A stretch of 64,000 bases of DNA from the NCBI GenBank assembly GCA_013054445.1, contig JAAMPI010000050.1:1-64000 (forward strand). The letters are read 5' to 3'. Under the pieces are notes generated by a model. The model had not been told where the DNA came from. It saw nothing but the letters and a program-made list of their open reading frames with translations, and made no database searches. A program made the position numbers and the translations under genes. Below, piece after piece: positions 48,674-58,678 of this stretch. The DNA is from Cudoniella acicularis. Taxonomy: Eukaryota; Ascomycota; Leotiomycetes; Helotiales; Helotiaceae. The number at the start of each line of letters is the position of its first letter. Position 1 is the stretch's first letter.

Positions 48674-49453
48674 ATTCATCGAAGGTAGGATAGTATTTAA
48701 AACAAAGCTAGGTTTTTTCTCTTCCATATACTTCCAAGCTTGCTGCTCGCTGGCTGTTTGAAGCCTCACATTAGTAAAGACAATCTTTAAGTTCAGCCCT
48801 TTTATACCTGTCTTTGAAGCTGCGTATATAAGATATCCTTTAACGATGCCAGGCAAGTTCGTTTGCATGGTTTTAACGAGATATGTAATTTCATTATTCC
48901 ATGTATCGTGAGTAATGACCACGGTTGGCTCAAATGGCTTCGCAATATTACAAGCTGTAGACGAGGATGTTAAAACAACGCGTTTGATTGTATGATTTGC
49001 AGCTGCGACTGAGAGTATGTTTATATTTGCAGCTACTGCAAAAGAGATAACCTTTTCTGCGTTAGTATCAAAACTTAAATCTGCGGCCTTATACATGATT
49101 AGAAATTAAGTGTATAAATTTTGAGTAATACCCACGACATGAACGATGCCTGAAACGCCCTCGATAACATGATTGAAAGCTCCCTGCTTAGCGATATCTT
49201 CGATCACCACTGCCTCGAAATTTCCTGCGCTTGAACCATGTTCTCTGCGCCTTTTCGAGAATAGTATTTCAATCCACGGTTTTTCGTTCTGAATTGTGCC
49301 ACGGACATTATATCCGAGCTTGAGAAGCTGGTCGACAACATGAGATCCAATATATCCATTAGCACCCGTGACTAGAATAAGGCTTCCTTTAGGAAGAGCC
49401 GGAGATATTAGAGACATGTTGCTTAGATTGGAAAGGATAGTGAATGCGTCCAT
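48674..49453 (-). pseudogene. NAD(P)-dependent aldehyde/ketone reductase, 3' end missing
   Basis: An extended SDR (dihydroflavonol-reductase/epimerase type). Exon 49453-49132 begins MDAFTILSNLSNMSL and has GSLILVTGANGYIGSHVVDQLL, the G-x-x-G-x-x-G cofactor site, then GVSGIVHVV. A 51-bp intron joins exon 49080-48674 (DLSFDTNAEKVISFAVAAN, VVLTSSSTACN, LIYAASKTGIKG, FVLNTILPSMN). YAASK supplies the Tyr-x-x-x-Lys pair. A GTAAGC donor closes the exon, but no matching third exon follows. Instead the sequence runs into a GC-rich patch with two N's at 48.5 kb. The gene is therefore truncated by rearrangement or an assembly join. The first two exons are undamaged. Confidence 0.65.
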
Positions 49454-50811
49454 TCAAGAGATAATTGAGTTTTTATACGGAACAACTCCACTATAGCCGG
49501 CTGAAATCTATAAGCGAAGGTTGATCTTTCTACCGAAGAGGGTGTGATGAAATTGTCATCTATGTTCCAGTATCACGCTGGATTTATAATGTTCAGATTG
49601 GGGAAGCGATGCTAGCTTATCTGTTGTCATCAATCACCTTCACGCCACTGTATCAACCTGGCTGTAGTCAGCTGAGAATCCAATCAATCTGACTACAACC
49701 TAAGGCAATAGAATCAGAAGAGCAAATAAGAGGAGAAGGAGAAGGGGAGGATGGAAAGGGGAGAGAGGGGTGACTTTTACTTACTTCCTATTTCCATCCT
49801 CCCCTTCTCCTTCTCCTCTCATTTGCTCTTCTGGTTCTATTGCCTTGGGTTGTAGTCAGATTGATTAGATTCTCAGCGGCCTTCTATTTTGAACCTGGCA
49901 TAACGGCATTCACCTGTGATATTAGGATAGCTTATAGCCTAGTGCGAGAAGCTTAATAATATAACAACAACAACAACATTTTATGGATAGCTATCAAAAT
50001 CTGCCGCTTGGGACTAACAGTGTACCTCTCCACCCATCCACCTTATGGCGGCTTCTAGAGCAGTAGTAATCGTCGAGAGTTCTGCTTGGATACGGCTGCA
50101 CGGTTTCCCTCTGCTGACGAACACGAATAAAGATCGCGTCTTTCTCAGATGTGCCGTCAAAGGACCCTCACCGGCTACTGTCAAATGGAAGTTGGCGCGA
50201 TGGATACTAAAGCTCGCGGTACTGTACCTGTTCCGTCTTGAGCTGTCGTTACAATCGAGTCGGACGATATTGGAGATCTAGAGAGTCCTCAGCATCATGT
50301 TCGCTTCTTTCCTCATCAATACAATACATTTCCACTGATTCAACCTCCCCATTTCCTGGGTCGAGAGTTCCAGCTTCAACCAGCATCTGGTAGTTGGTGG
50401 CCGTCTAAGACACAACCTCATATATATCCTGCTCGGACAAATCACTTAGATTATGCTCAAGTTTAGATTCTTCGTACTCCCCCGGCAAAGGACACTCCCA
50501 CAACATGGTTTCAGTTACACCCTATGCAATGCTTTTCCGCCAGGATGGAATAATAAGACTCATGAGACTTTACTCAGGCTGCTGGGCTGTTGGCTTCGTT
50601 CGTTACGCTGCTCTTACAAGTACTTGAAATTGTCATTGTTTTGACCTTCGTCGAGAGCTGAGGGGTTAAAAGATTCATGTACATGCTCTCCCCAGCACGA
50701 GCCTCTCGTCTTCGCTTTCAATGCTATCTTCCTCTTCAAAATTTCTCAATAAAAAGGTTTCGTAAAGATCGATCTTCGAATAAGTACTAGGCTTCTGATG
50801 AGAGCGATCAG
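49454..50811. other. Intergenic with a long foldback repeat
   Basis: Apart from the foldback at 49671-49877 and an AAC microsatellite near 49960-49980, no gene or known element is seen. Confidence 0.5.
49671..49877. repeat. Long inverted repeat (foldback), 87-bp arms and 33-bp loop
   Basis: The arm 49671-49757 (GCTGAGAATCCAATCAATCT...GGATGGAAA) pairs with 49791-49877 (TTTCCATCC...GATTCTCAGC) with only a few mismatches by eye. The arm is strongly purine-rich in one half (GAGGAGAAGGAGAAGG). The spacer of 33 bases is purine- then pyrimidine-rich. The 8-mer AACCTGGC occurs on both sides (49655-49662 and 49892-49899) but 8 to 14 bases outside the arms, so it may be chance. A MITE-like foldback or a local inverted duplication is likely. 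Confidence 0.85.
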
Positions 50812-52406
50812 TTAAGTTATAATCAACGGGCAAAATCTGAAGTAGTTAGTAACGTTTGCATTTATGAGCTTTTGCACTGCATCACTGAGATTTTCAGACA
50901 TAAGAACGATTCCCCTTTCCGTCTGAAATGAACTATTATACAAGATACCGTCACAGTTCATGATACAAGACTCTGACGAGCTGAGGATTGTATTTACTAT
51001 TATTATTGCTCTCAATCTGAAGTTGCATATTGAGAGAAGTTTGGGTTTTTTAAGTGGGAGCGGTTCGTTCGCATTTTTGACAAGAACGTGGCCTTCAATG
51101 GCGCCATCAAGAAGTATGGGTTTGGATGCAGGATCTCGCGCGTTGACAATCGCATGCGGGATTGTATAATCGAGTGCCATTCCAACTCCTGGCTCTAGGA
51201 AGCCCTCCTGAGTACGTCAGTCAGTAATTCTTCGTTTATAGATAGCCTACCTTACATCTTGTCACATCTGATACCATGCAGCTATAATTCGAGTTGCCAT
51301 GTCTGTGACTCGAGATTCAGCCAAGCTGCCATTATTAACCGAGATTGTGAGATTGCCTCCCGATTCGCCCCAGTAGACCGACTCTGGCATTACAACATCA
51401 TGGCCCGCTTCCGCGGATGATAGCCCGGTATCTAAATCAAGTCAGCGAGGCACAAGAAATAATTCTCCCAACTAAAGCTCTGACGTTGTGCATCCCAGTC
51501 ACTAATAACAAATCCTTCAAATCCAAGCTCCGTCTCTAACAGTCCGTTCAAAGTCTTGCTGTTTTGACAGGCATACGAATTGTTGATTCAATTATATAAG
51601 CACATGATGTAGCCATCCCCGGCATGAGCCGATCTACGAACGGCCAGAGATACAATTCATGGATGGTTTTGTCGTCTACGTTTGATGAAACGGCTGAAAC
51701 ATTCCCACTTGGATTGCAGTTTGTTTCTTGTTCGTTCGTAACGTAATGTTTTACTGATGTGTTGACCTCTAAGATATGCTAAAAAGAGATAAACTATGTC
51801 TAATGCCAGGAACACATAACTTACGATCGTTGCTAGTCCCTTCCTAGTTTCTGCCTCCTATATCGACTCTGCCTAGCGGACCGACCACAGGTCCTGACGC
51901 CACATTAACACCCTTCATCTTGAACTCGGCACCTATGTGAAGAGCTCGCTGGTAAGCCAAATTGCGATTCAATAAAGCCCTAACATAAAGACCACTCGGC
52001 CAACTATTTACGAAATCGGTAGCTCGCAGTCCGTTTCCAGCATCGGAAAGACAGAGACCGGGCCAGCCTAGCCTTGGAACAGTTCTAGTTATACCTGAAC
52101 ATCCACTGTCGGGGGTATATCCAACGGTAATATTGGCTTTCTCCTTCAGGGTCATTTGAGAAACGAGAGCCACGGCTTTGGAATAAACTGCAGCCTATAC
52201 ACCCAGACCAGACATAGGTGCTGGGCATGAAATCAGTTGCAGATCTTCGGTGAACTAGTAGATTCTTACGTGAAGGGTATACTAGAGGAGATAGTCCATA
52301 GAAATATGTATCATCCGTAATATTCGCCTGGGCAGAGGCGCCATTCTGGGTGAAGGCGAGTGAGGAGTGCAAGAGGGGTTAGGTGCCATAACTTGACGGA
52401 GGCCAT
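50812..52406 (-). pseudogene. GH3 beta-glucosidase, heavily decayed
   Basis: A glycoside hydrolase family 3 beta-glucosidase, probably once secreted (N-terminal MASVKLWHLTPLALL at 52406). Recognisable blocks are [13 protein letters not shown] and [18 protein letters not shown], then [47 protein letters not shown] (containing the usual nucleophile Asp), VMPESVYWGE and LLDGAIEGHVLVKNAN. They are spread over several frames and introns. Frame breaks occur in the signal region and near 51600. In-frame stops include a TAG after GGRN where Trp is normally present, and a TGA before the [12 protein letters not shown] block. The C-terminal fibronectin-like part is missing. The G-to-A and C-to-T types of change fit RIP. 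No functional product is expected. Confidence 0.8.
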
Positions 52407-52659
52407 GATTGATGATCGGATGTCTTGCGGCGCTAAGAGCTGATTGGTTTTTAATACAACTCCAATAGTTGTATATCGGACAACCACCGATCCTATTCCC
52501 GCTGCATCGTGATCCTGTCCACTCCCCTGTCTTATGGCTCCAGCCAGTTTGGCTCTGACATATTTCTAGACCCCACCTGATTTTGTATGAGCGAAGTCAC
52601 GTGTACGATGGTAATCTAGACATCTTACTCGAGGCTTGGAGGTTAGGGGATGATAGCGG

Positions 52660-53139
52660 CTATAGTATACCATCGAGATAATATTCGAGCAGAATACTAG
52701 GTAGAATATTCGGCCTCTTAGGGAATNCCTGCTTCTCCAGCCATGCCTTTACGTCTCTAATATAAGAATATATTTTATAGTCGTTCTTTGTCAGAGCAAG
52801 TGCGGCCGCGTATATCTCTTCGTCTCCGATTGTATTTGGGCCGCTGTCGCCCTGGATTGACCCAGTCAGGTTGTAGATCTTGTCGTTATAAATAACTTGT
52901 CCGCCGTCGATGTTGGTATATACCACGCGATCAAATCCCTTGAAGCACAACTTGCAATTTTCAAGGTCGTCATCATTATACTTCATGCCATAGCAAACGA
53001 GTATAGTTGCTCCTGGTTCAGCCTTAGCTGCAATGGTAACAGCGTGGTCTGAGGTAAATTGACTTGTAATGTTGTCGACAACACAGAGTTTTGGGACAGC
53101 GCTTGTATTCCGTAATCTATAGGTTTCGATACCCGACAT
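52660..53139 (-). CDS. Unrecognised 159-aa protein, intact apart from one N
   Basis: The ATG at 53139 opens MSGIETYRLRNTSAVPKL, followed by AKAEPGATILVCYGMKYND, then two stretches rich in Tyr/Asn/Asp (DGGQVIYNDKIYNLTG), then EEIYAAALALTKNDYKIY and a C-terminal LLEYYLDGIL. One codon is ambiguous because of the N at 52727. The protein has no membrane segment or signal peptide. In contrast to its neighbours it shows no stop codon, so it may be a functional young gene. I cannot name the family. Confidence 0.5.
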   Translation of the reverse strand: MSGIETYRLRNTSAVPKLCVVDNITSQFTSDHAVTIAAKAEPGATILVCYGMKYNDDDLENCKLCFKGFDRVVYTNIDGGQVIYNDKIYNLTGSIQGDSGPNTIGDEEIYAAALALTKNDYKIYSYIRDVKAWLEKQXFPKRPNILPSILLEYYLDGIL

Positions 53140-53494
53140 CTTGAAGACAGATGGGCGAGAGATTTGAAAGACCCGTGATTGAGATAGAATTTTTAAGCGT
53201 CCGAATGAGGTACTGTTTGGGGTGATGCGGATGACTTGAAGTCGAGGTACTCTAAGGCAAGAAGTTCTTCTTATCTCTTACGGTACGAGATAGCGGTGGG
53301 ATATTCCGCCGTTTGACCCGAGATCGGCGATCGACACCGCTCATTCCAAAGCTCCTTGCCCAATCATCGCACATACTTTCAAATCCCAGGCAACTTCAAA
53401 AACACTTGACCTTGGCTATATTGTAACTAATGTACATCTGGTAAAAGATCCATCTATTAATTCAGTTACAATTTTTGCGCATGCTAGGACTAGA

Positions 53495-54346
53495 TTATGA
53501 CATCGAAAGATGTACTATACCGAGATATATGCACTTCACTTGGTTACTCTGTGCCCAGAGGAAGCTTACGGCTGCCGAATTCCTTGCGGTAGCGTCAGTT
53601 ACTTTCGCAAGGTATTTATGGCCACATATCCAAGGATCAATATTATGATCATGCCACCAGTATCGCAACCCAAGCCATTTCCAATTCTCTACTGACACTC
53701 GGAGAAGAAGGAGTCGCGCTAGAGGATTTGCTAGTCGCTGTCCACTTCTCCAGGGCCATTGCTCCATCCCTTCTTCTCATTAATGCCTTAGCCATCCACA
53801 AATAGTCTTAAGACCCTCGGGAATCTCAAAAGGGCCATTTACCTCGAGGTTTGAACAAAGGATGAGTTTTGGGATCAGCGACCGAGACTGCTCAATAACG
53901 ATCCCGATATTTCGTGGTAGTTTGCTTGGTATTATATAGCTATTTGAAGCAGCTAGAAAAACTTATTGAGTCACTACGACACTTCTGTCATTGTCTCGGC
54001 CATCCACCTTTTTGATGTTACGTTCAGATTCAGGCCCAGGTTCTGACGCAGAATTCCCGTTTGAAAATAGATCTTGCCTCACCTGTAAGTATCATCGCCG
54101 AGCATTCGCCAGAACCGCATATTGCAGATTGTGGGGTGGGTGGATAAATGGAGTAGTAGCATGGAAAGCTATTCGTCGTCATTTGAGCTACTCTAGTGTC
54201 CAGTTTTGCTACCTTAGGAGTTCCGGAGCTTTTCTTTCTTGTTTGGCAGCTATAAATTTCGTCCTGAGCAGTGCTACCTGCGTAGCAGATGGACTATGGC
54301 CTGCTGGAGCCCTATATGGACGAGGTCCGTCCCTAGTGCAGAGCAT
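53495..54346 (-). pseudogene. Unrecognised protein relic with about eight stops in one frame
   Basis: From the ATG at 54346 a single frame of about 284 codons runs to 53495 without a frameshift, containing about eight TAG, TGA or TAA codons. The protein-like residues are clear: HSPSATQVALLRTKFIAA, RRIAFHATTPFIHPPHN, LQYAVLANARR, RNIGIVIEQSRSLIPKL, LILCSNLEVNGPFEIPEG. The stops all fit C-to-T or G-to-A changes of CAG, CAA, CGA or TGG. I do not recognise the family. The unbroken frame with only nonsense mutations argues that RIP-like decay hit a once-coding gene. Confidence 0.5.
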
Positions 54347-54732
54347 AAGTTCCTAATCCGGCTGCGTCCAGAGCGACGAGCTGCTGTAGTTGGCACCGGA
54401 CATCCTTACACACCTAGTCGAAAAGGAAATTTCTACAAGGCATAGTCGAAGCAGCATATTTGTGTAACCAAGATACCTCCTAATAATAATATAATATTGG
54501 ATTTTGGGACTAGTAGAAGGTGCGAAGGCCCAATATAACTATCCAAACTCAACACCGGCAAGACCATGTCCAACATCAGGTACTTCAAGCAACACACACC
54601 TTTCCATACCGTCATGGCGGGGTGGGTGTTATAAAAACCTTACATAACGAGGTTGTAAAAGTTGTAGCTCTTCCTCAGCCGTTCGAGTTGGCGGCAAAGT
54701 CTCAACCTCATACGATTTAGCCAACTTACAAG

Positions 54733-55115
54733 CTAAGAAATCCTGCGCTGCTCCTGGTACAAACACTTCCCGTCTTGTGTCATCCAGCAATCTTCTGTCC
54801 ACTCCCATGTTTTTGTCCCGATGGGGCCTTTGTATGTCATCCTTACGAAAGACAAAGATCGGGAGCCTTCGAGATTACATATCACAGAGTCCTCGCCCGC
54901 TAGATATTCCTTTAGAGATTTCAAGAAAGTCACTATAGCATCTGGTGAAATAGACTAGGCGCCTTCGATACCAGCACCCGCAAAGTAGTTTAAGAGCTGT
55001 TGTGTCTCTTGCCTAATGCTAGTACCCCATTCTACATGACTTGTGTATTGTACACCACGTTGAGGTGTACCTTCGTCATCTTGCCCATTCTCTATTGGAG
55101 AAGGAAGGGGTTACG
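54733..55115 (-). pseudogene. Unrecognised protein relic with one TAG
   Basis: The frame from about 55115 reads SPIENGQDDEGTPQRGVQ, then VEWGTSIRQETQQLLNYF, GAGIEGA, a TAG (about 54957), and SISPDAIVTFLKSLKEYL, YKGPIGTKTWEWTEDCWM up to 54733. Aromatic and Cys residues in the second half (TWEWTEDCWMTQDGKCLY) look conserved, like a secreted domain. The TAG could be CAG. The family is not identified. Confidence 0.45.
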
Positions 55116-55728
55116 GATCGATCATATTAGCGTGTATTTAACGGATATCTGGTAGCCGTAAGAATTATGAGGGGGTGATTTTCGAAAGTCGAAATGAATT
55201 TCCTTGTGTTAAAAATAAATTCCATCAAAAAAATAAGTGTTGAAGGTTGCCTGATCCACATTCCCGCGTGACATCCGAGCTAGCTTTTCTAGTACTGGTG
55301 TGGGGGTCAAAATAAAACTGGAGCCGATTTCGAGATTCCGAATTTGTAGTATTCGTTAGATCTGAAAATTTATATTCTTCATGTTTTCTCGCAGATCAAC
55401 AGCATCATTCTATTATTATTCCACGTGAAAAGATGTCAAATTAGAGCACTGTCCTAGAAACCCATGATGAAAGCTGCTATAGTGCAGACATATTTTGAGC
55501 TATCTATAATAGAAGTATATATAAGTTATAAGTTTCTCTATACAATGTCAAGATAAATGTAGGACGCGAGACTAAGTTCTTAATTCTATATCTTCCTTAT
55601 AAAACACCAAGTAAACACTTATCGGTAATATCATGATGATAGTATAGACAAGTGCTCCTATAGACAAGTGCTCCTATCGACAGACCCGCCAAATCTCCTT
55701 TTTCTATGTTAACAATCGGCCCTGATAC

Positions 55729-56527
55729 TTAGATCTTTGAACCTACGTAAGATAGAATAGCAAGAGATATTGCAAATGGAATGTAACATAAAATTGCTAG
55801 TAAGCAGATCCCACCCTTTATTATTTTATTTATAACAAAGCGTTTTATAAATAAACAGAAGAATAATGTCGCGGTAAAAACAAAAGCAAATCCTAAGCCA
55901 AAAACGAAAGGGCCTTTAATGTTTGCAGATGTAATCTTCGCCGTAATCCTCTCTAGATATCGGAATGGCTAGAATTGGCCATTAGTAATAGTTTAAATAT
56001 CCTCAGAAAATTGTGTGACAGCCTCTGGTATCATATCAGAGACATTTAACGGCAAACTAGTGCAGTCGGTATGATCGACAAATCCAACACAGAATTGACT
56101 TATACCAAGCGAAACATTCCTGGGAAGTAATGCTTCAATTGCGGTTTCAGCAGCGCTTGCAACCGCAGCGGTGGCTGTCGCAACCAAGCTTGCTCCCTCC
56201 GCAGTAGCTGTTGCAATAATGCTTGCTCCCTCGGCAGTGGCTGTCGCAATCAGGCGTCTGAAGGGACCGGGAATGCCGCGTTGCTTGAGATGTACATCGG
56301 GGATATTGAGGATATCACTTATGTTGAACTAATATTATGAGATTATTAGCTAAATAATGAGAAAAGGAGTGTATGTTCTGCACATTTAAAGTTAAAGTTG
56401 CAATACCTGCTCGTTAGGTTTTTTCTTGGACGAGTAATAGAATTACTAGTACTACACAACAGAGAGTGACAGAAGACAAGGCAACGAGGGCCCCGATTTG
56501 GAGCCCACTTTTCTTTTTTTTAAGCAT
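55729..56527 (-). pseudogene. SUR7/PalI-like membrane protein relic
   Basis: The ATG at 56527 starts MLKKKKSGLQIGALVALSS, followed by a membrane segment (VTLCCVVLVILLLV). After a TAA and an intron-like break, FNISDILNIPDVH leads to three tandem 11-residue units (LIATATAEGAS, IIATATAEGAS, LVATATAAVAS). A Cys-containing loop (ISQFCVGFVDHTDC) and two or three further hydrophobic segments follow (FVFGLGFAFVFTATLFFC, GICLLAILCYIPFAI). The order of one N-terminal segment, extracellular Cys pair and C-terminal segments fits SUR7-type eisosome/cortical patch proteins, but that is tentative. Two more stops (TAA and TAG) break the frame at about 55990 and 55970. It is not functional as it stands. Confidence 0.45.
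56222..56320 (-). repeat. Part of a 33-bp in-frame tandem repeat region
   Basis: Three adjacent in-frame units of 33 bp encode ATATAEGAS-like 11-residue repeats within the SUR7-like relic, covering about 56170-56270. The third unit has drifted (ATATAAVAS). Repeat copies keep the frame despite stops elsewhere. My coordinates are approximate. Confidence 0.5.
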
Positions 56528-56941
56528 TTGACGTATTTGAAATTTGATGAGTTCGAACTCGGGTACTGCATTGCAAGTGCGAACATTAAATACTAAGTAG
56601 GCACGACTTAGGTAGGGAATTCCTTAAGCACTCTTCATATAGACGTTTTTGCCATCTAAATATATCTTTTCTTAAACGCCTCCGCTTTTAGACATGATGC
56701 TGACAGATTATGTTCAACTAGCTAACTATACTCTGCTTAGCGTCAGCATAAACCGTTCACTATTTGTATTCCAACAGGATTGATGCATAGCGATAATGAA
56801 TAGAATACGGGAAATAAATTGCACTGCAAACCGCTATATGGAAGATGGGGTCCGAGGTCAACTGAAAGCGGTGTAAGCCGAAACATACCATTCAATAGCG
56901 TCGAGAACCAGTTGTTTGCTGCTTACCATTGACCACTCGCT

Positions 56942-57725
56942 CTAAGAGTCGTCATCTGCCATCATAGACCGAGAAGTAGTCTCTCCAACTAAGGACCATT
57001 CACCATCTTCAATCATATTGCTAGTGTTTCCTCTAGATGTGAATAAAATTATATCTAATAATGTACCCTGTCGAGACTGGGGAGGAGCTTGTGTCGAGCC
57101 TGACACGCAGCTCCCGCTCTTAAGGTGACAGATCATTGTAGATGGTTTAGCGAACCTCTTTTTGCATTTGGCGCTTGCTAGACAGATTATGGGTCTGCTT
57201 ATATTGCTCTTTGTCCTCGGACTAACCGTGATGGCCTTTCGCTCACCACCAATTAGTTTTTGGCTTCCTGTTTGACCAACCTGTGGCACATTGGCTCGGG
57301 GCTGGTGTGCCTTATGGTTTGTGAAGTGGCTCTATAGTCCTTGCGAAGCTTTGAACATCCGATCACAATCACAGCAATGAATGTTGAGAGCATTTTGACC
57401 ATGGTACTGCCTTCCACAATTGCAGCATTGGTAGACATCCGCATGCTCCACTGTCCGCACATGTTGTAGTTGAATTAAGCTTGTCGAGAAACAAAGATTA
57501 CATTCTTTGCAATAACTATGGCCAACTTCCCTCTAGTGGCTCTCGAGTTGCTTTTGTCCAAGGAATCTCTTATTACAAGAACTACACATCGGATACTCCC
57601 TCCTTTTATGAGCTTTCAACTTCTTCCTCGTTTCAAAAAAGATATCGCATATGGGGCAGGAAGGCCGCTCTAATGTGAAGGTTCCTATGTCGCCTCTACT
57701 GATTACTGAAACTGAACGGTGAAAG
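56942..57725 (-). pseudogene. Multi-C2H2 zinc-finger protein relic
   Basis: The frame from about 57725 carries at least five C2H2-like units: CPICDIFFETRKKLKAHKR, CSSCNKRFLGQKQLESH, CKECNLCFSTSLIQLQH, CCNCGRQYHGQNALNIH and CDCDRMFKASQGL...H, then a variant CKKRFAKPSTMICHL with SGSC. TAG codons interrupt at LESH* and at QGL*SHF, where CAG or similar would be expected. The C-terminal 70 residues are polar (TKSNISRPI, LVGETTSRSMMADDDS). C2H2 proteins bind nucleic acids, usually as transcription regulators. The frame is otherwise open for 260 codons, so inactivation looks recent. Confidence 0.6.
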
Positions 57726-58678
57726 GACAGTACTCATAAGTTCGGAGGAAGTCGCTAAATACCTCCAGTTCTAAGAGGAATGATGGTTTCAATTTAGCTG
57801 CTAGGGGTTGGACATAGTGATATAGGATTGCTGTCTAGCAGTGATTACGAGGTTATCACCCGTCGCTAGCTGACGAATGCGTCCCAAAAGTCGCTGACTA
57901 TATCACGTCTCATGAGATATGATATATGACACTTAACTAGTGTATCCATGAAGATACTATAATGGTCTCAAGTCCTTAGAAAGCACTAGGTTGACCCGGT
58001 TACACTTCCCAGTATAGTGGAACTCGGTTTAGGAAAGATCTTCCACTATAATAGGGCAAACGGAAGCAGTAATGAAGCAGGAGGTGATACTGGTACGGAA
58101 CAATTTTCTATGCCCAACCAAATTGGAAGAAGCAGGGGGATTCTGTGAAATTATTACAAGGTCTTGATTAACCTTTCTTGTTTGTCGTACAGTTGCTACT
58201 CACAGGGCATGGTGACAGTTTTGGCCGAAACATAACATAAGATTAAATAGGCAGGGTCCAATACTATTACGATGTACGTGATGAAAAGGGCTACTTAGCG
58301 ATGCTCGGCGATGTTTAGCAAATCCTTAATGGGTATAAAGTATAAATTTTACATGTATAAACCAAAGGAACATGCTAGAAGCTATCTTCCTAAAATGTCA
58401 GCTTATAATGGTCCGTCACCGCCATGTGCAAGTCTTAAAGTATGTCATCAACGATATAAGCATAAGACAGCTACAGATAGAGTCTGTTATTAGCTAGAGC
58501 TAGGAATGCAAAATCAAAGCTTAGCTTTCGCTAGAATTCCGTTCGAATAAACATAATTATATAGCTATTTCCTGCCTGACTCTAAAATCAAGTATTTCAA
58601 GATTGGCGTGTTTTGAACTCCTAAATCCCCAACTACTCAAGTCCTTCACTACCAATACCGAAAAATATAAGTAGTCCT
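57726..58678. other. Intergenic, no supported gene
   Basis: About 950 bp of AT-rich sequence between two relics. Nothing is recognised. Confidence 0.4.

Noticed and set aside
49655..49899. Target-site duplication AACCTGGC flanking the foldback
   Set aside because: The two copies sit 8 and 14 bases away from the arms instead of next to them, and an 8-mer match over 240 bases can occur by chance.
53991..54356. Plus-strand 121-aa frame
   Set aside because: It is antisense to a longer minus-strand frame whose interruptions are all C-to-T-type stops. The minus-strand reading has better protein character.
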